Source: Mesorhizobium sp. | GTDB taxonomy: Bacteria > Pseudomonadota > Alphaproteobacteria > Rhizobiales > Rhizobiaceae | Assembly: GCF_017306545.1 (NCBI RefSeq) | Contig: NZ_JAFKID010000020.1 | Location: 1 to 64,000, forward strand | Length of the DNA: 64,000 nt | Direction: 5' to 3' | Part shown: positions 61,900 through 64,000 of the stretch, in pieces | How positions within the stretch are numbered: position 1 is the stretch's first letter | Layout of the letters: each line of letters begins with the position of its first letter | Program-made: the position numbers and the translations under genes | The notes under the pieces: model-generated | Told to the model about the DNA's origin: nothing | The model's input: the letters and a program-made list of their open reading frames with translations, nothing else | Database searches by the model: none

Positions 61900-62799
61900 A
61901 TGAGCTATTTCCTTCTTCTCGCCGTCAACGGGCTGGTCGTCGGCCTGATCTATGCGCTTGTCGCTTCGGGGCTAACCCTGGTCTTCTCGGTGCTGAAGGT
62001 CGTCAATTTCGGCCACGGCTCGCTCTATATGCTGGGCGGCTACGCCTCCTACTATCTGATCTCCGGCCTCGGCCTGCCGCCGCTGCTCGGCGTCGTCGGC
62101 GCCATGGTGACGCTGTTCGTCTTCGGCGTCGTCTTCGAGCGGTTGGTGATCGCGCCGATGTATACCGACAAGGTGGAACGCAAGGACGAATACGCCATCA
62201 TCGTCACCTTCGGGCTCACCATCCTGATCACCAATCTGGCGCTGGTCGTGTTCGGACCGTTCGCCAAGTCACCGCCTTCCTTCATGACCGGAGCACTGAT
62301 CGCCGGGCCGTTGATCCTGCCCTACGACCGGCTGATCGCGGCGGTCGCCGCTGTCGTGCTCCTTGTCGGGCTTTCGCTTTTTCTCAAACGCACGGCGCTC
62401 GGACAGGCGCTCGACGCGGTCAGCCAGAGCCGCGAGTCGGCCGCCGTCATCGGCATCGATCCGAAGCGGATGTATACCGTCGCTTTCGGCCTCGGTTCGG
62501 CGCTGGCCGGCGGCGCCGGCGCGCTGATCGCGCCGGTGTTCGCGTTGTCGCCGTCGATGGGTGACCTGCCGGCGGTGCAGGCCTTCATCATCATCGTTCT
62601 GGGCGGTATGGGTTCCGTCGGCGGCTCCGTTGCCGGCGGCGTCCTGCTCGGACTGGTGCAGGCGCTCGGCGTCGGCTACCTGCCCGACCCCAATCGTGCG
62701 CTGGCCTACACGCAGGCCTTCGGCGCGCTGCTTCTCGTCATCACGCTGCTGGTGCGGCCGACCGGCCTGTTCGGGCGCCCGCATCTCAGGCTGGAATAG
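61900..62799 (+). CDS. LIV-type ABC transporter permease (LivH-like)
   Basis: A 299-residue permease with about eight membrane segments. The opening AVNGLVVGLIYALVASGLTLVFSVLKVVNFGHGSLYMLGGY, coupling loop LDAVSQSRESAAVIGIDPKRMYTVAFGLGSALAG and GGMGSVGGSVAGGVLLGLVQALG are classical LivH features. Nine nt separate it from the LivM-like gene. Confidence 0.93.
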   Translation: MSYFLLLAVNGLVVGLIYALVASGLTLVFSVLKVVNFGHGSLYMLGGYASYYLISGLGLPPLLGVVGAMVTLFVFGVVFERLVIAPMYTDKVERKDEYAIIVTFGLTILITNLALVVFGPFAKSPPSFMTGALIAGPLILPYDRLIAAVAAVVLLVGLSLFLKRTALGQALDAVSQSRESAAVIGIDPKRMYTVAFGLGSALAGGAGALIAPVFALSPSMGDLPAVQAFIIIVLGGMGSVGGSVAGGVLLGLVQALGVGYLPDPNRALAYTQAFGALLLVITLLVRPTGLFGRPHLRLE

Positions 62800-62808
62800 G
62801 GGCGCGGG

Positions 62809-63774
62809 ATGGGAAGCCTCTCCTTCTCGCGCGCCGTCCAGGCCGTTCTGCTGGCTGTCGCGCTGCTCCTGCCGCTGGCGGCAGGGCCGTACTGGATTCA
62901 TGTCGGCGCGATCGCCTGGTATTATGCCATGCTCGCCGCAAGCTGGGCGCTGCTTGCCGGCTTCGCCGGCCAGTTCTCCTTCGCCCATGTCGCCTTCGCG
63001 GCGCTCGGAGGTTACGCCTCGGCGCTCGGGGTCGGCCTGCTTGGCCTGCCTGTCGGTGTCTCCATGCTTCTTGCGATCGTCCTGGCGATCGTCACCGGCG
63101 CGCTGATCGGGGCGCTGGTGCTGAGGCTTTCCGGTCCGTACCTCGCTTTGTTCACGCTGGCGATTTCCGAAATCTTTCGGCTCATCCTCGTGGCCGAGGA
63201 AGACCTGACGCGCGGCATGCTCGGCCTGCCGGTGCCCGGCCTGTTTTCCGGCCAGTCGGACGTTCCCTACTATTATCTCGGCCTCGGTCTGGTCGTCATG
63301 GCCATGCTGGCGATGAACTGGCTATTGTCCACCCGCGTCGGCCTGTTCCTGCGCGCAATTCGCGAGGACGAAGGAGCGGCGCGCGCCAGCGGCATCGACA
63401 CCACCCGCTACAAGATCCTGGTCTTCGTCGTCACGGCCGTCATCGCGGCGATCGCCGGCATCTATTATGGCCATTTCATCGGTATCCTGACGCCGAACAT
63501 CGCCATCCTGCCGGAGATGGGGCTGGTCATCGCCATGGCGGTGATCGGCGGCATCGAGAGCCTGCCGGGCGCCGTGATCGGTGCGGTCGTGGTCTTCCTT
63601 CTGTCGGAATCTCTGCGCGCCTACGGCGAATGGCGCTTCGTGCTGATGGGACTGGCGCTGATCCTGGTGCAGCGCTTCGCCCAGAACGGGCTTTACCCGA
63701 TGATCGAGCAATGGAGCCGTGCGCGCGCCAAGCCTCGGGCGGCCGCAACCGTGGAGGATCGCCATGCCGGCTGA
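62809..63774 (+). CDS. LIV-type ABC transporter permease (LivM-like)
   Basis: A 321-residue permease with about nine membrane segments. Landmarks are ASWALLAGFAGQFSFAHVAFAALGGYASALG, LRLSGPYLALFTLAISEIFRLIL, IREDEGAARASGIDTTRYKILVFVVTAVIAAIAG and GGIESLPGAVIGAVVVFLL. ATG 62809 follows a GGGGCGCGGG run. Overlaps the LivG-like gene by 11 nt. Confidence 0.93.
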   Translation: MGSLSFSRAVQAVLLAVALLLPLAAGPYWIHVGAIAWYYAMLAASWALLAGFAGQFSFAHVAFAALGGYASALGVGLLGLPVGVSMLLAIVLAIVTGALIGALVLRLSGPYLALFTLAISEIFRLILVAEEDLTRGMLGLPVPGLFSGQSDVPYYYLGLGLVVMAMLAMNWLLSTRVGLFLRAIREDEGAARASGIDTTRYKILVFVVTAVIAAIAGIYYGHFIGILTPNIAILPEMGLVIAMAVIGGIESLPGAVIGAVVVFLLSESLRAYGEWRFVLMGLALILVQRFAQNGLYPMIEQWSRARAKPRAAATVEDRHAG

Positions 63775-64000
63775 TCCGTTCTTCGCCGTTGCCGGGCTCG
63801 CCAAGCATTTCGGCGGCATCCACGCCGTCGAGGACCTGTCGTTCACGCTGGCGCGCGGCGAGATCCTAGGACTGATCGGACCGAACGGGTCCGGCAAGAC
63901 CACCACAATCAACATAGTGACCGGCGCGCTGAAGCCGGATGCAGGGTCGATCAGCGTCGAGGGTTCGGATATGGCCGGGCAGGCCGCGCACCTGTTCGCG
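63764..64000 (+). CDS. LIV-type ABC transporter ATP-binding protein (LivG-like), partial
   Basis: The first 79 codons of an ATPase that continues beyond the right edge. It begins MPADPFFAVAGLAKHFGGIHAVEDLSF and contains Walker A GPNGSGKTTTIN. ATG 63764 follows GGAGGATC. The position after SBP-LivH-LivM genes identifies it as the importer ATPase; a LivF-like gene is expected next. Confidence 0.9.
   Translation, partial: MPADPFFAVAGLAKHFGGIHAVEDLSFTLARGEILGLIGPNGSGKTTTINIVTGALKPDAGSISVEGSDMAGQAAHLFA

Overview
The window is a GC-rich chromosomal or megaplasmid segment that looks like an alphaproteobacterium of the order Hyphomicrobiales/Rhizobiales (Mesorhizobium/Aminobacter-like). This is an inference. 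It rests on the codon use, the density of ABC importers, a fused subunit A+B Mrp-type antiporter of the rhizobial Pha kind, and a RIME-like intergenic repeat at about 48.24-48.40 kb. I see no tRNA, rRNA, CRISPR array, transposase or phage gene.

Layout. (1) 0.27-11.3 kb: GMC oxidoreductase and aldehyde dehydrogenase (minus), divergent from SDR, MoaF-like and NTF2-like proteins and a complete branched-chain-amino-acid-type (LIV) ABC importer, closed by an AraC-family regulator. (2) 11.4-17.6 kb: a polyamine-type (Pot) importer split around a divergent promoter, with a self-processing P1/DmpA-like peptidase and an RpiR/SIS regulator. (3) 17.6-28.9 kb: IclR regulator divergent from a catabolic operon (class III aminotransferase, two SDRs, amidohydrolase, His-rich CobW GTPase) and a second LIV importer in which LivM and LivG are fused. 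(4) 28.9-33.0 kb: sugar-type (CUT2) importer and an NAD-dependent epimerase. (5) 33.0-46.9 kb, all minus strand: an amide/urea utilisation block. In transcription order it holds an NCS1 permease, a MetX-like alpha/beta hydrolase, an AmiC-like cytoplasmic amide sensor, the ANTAR antiterminator AmiR, the urea/short-chain-amide importer urtABCDE, aliphatic amidase AmiE, and a NorQ/CbbQ AAA+ ATPase with a NorD-like VWA partner. (6) 47.2-51.9 kb: a BMP-family (nucleoside-type) importer. (7) 52.2-58.2 kb: a six-gene Mrp/Pha Na+(K+)/H+ antiporter operon. (8) 58.3-64.0 kb: class III aminotransferase plus RpiR regulator, divergent from a third LIV importer that runs off the right edge.

The most interesting element is block 5. 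Two RNA leaders, one before the NCS1 permease (46846-46925) and one between amiR and urtA (42214-42290), have the same architecture. Each has an 18-nt stem-loop with hexaloop AACGAA or AACGAG, a 10-nt linker, and a weaker 14-nt stem-loop whose 3' half is also the 5' half of an intrinsic terminator. This is the expected form of an ANTAR-protein antitermination target. The sensor (amiC) and antiterminator (amiR) genes lie downstream of the first leader and upstream of the second, so one antiterminator appears to gate the same long operon twice.

A second theme is that all seven periplasmic substrate-binding-protein genes are followed within about 10-45 nt by a strong GC hairpin. The cytoplasmic sensor amiC, a paralogue of UrtA, is not. 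This suggests that binding-protein mRNA is stabilised, or that read-through into the membrane components is reduced.
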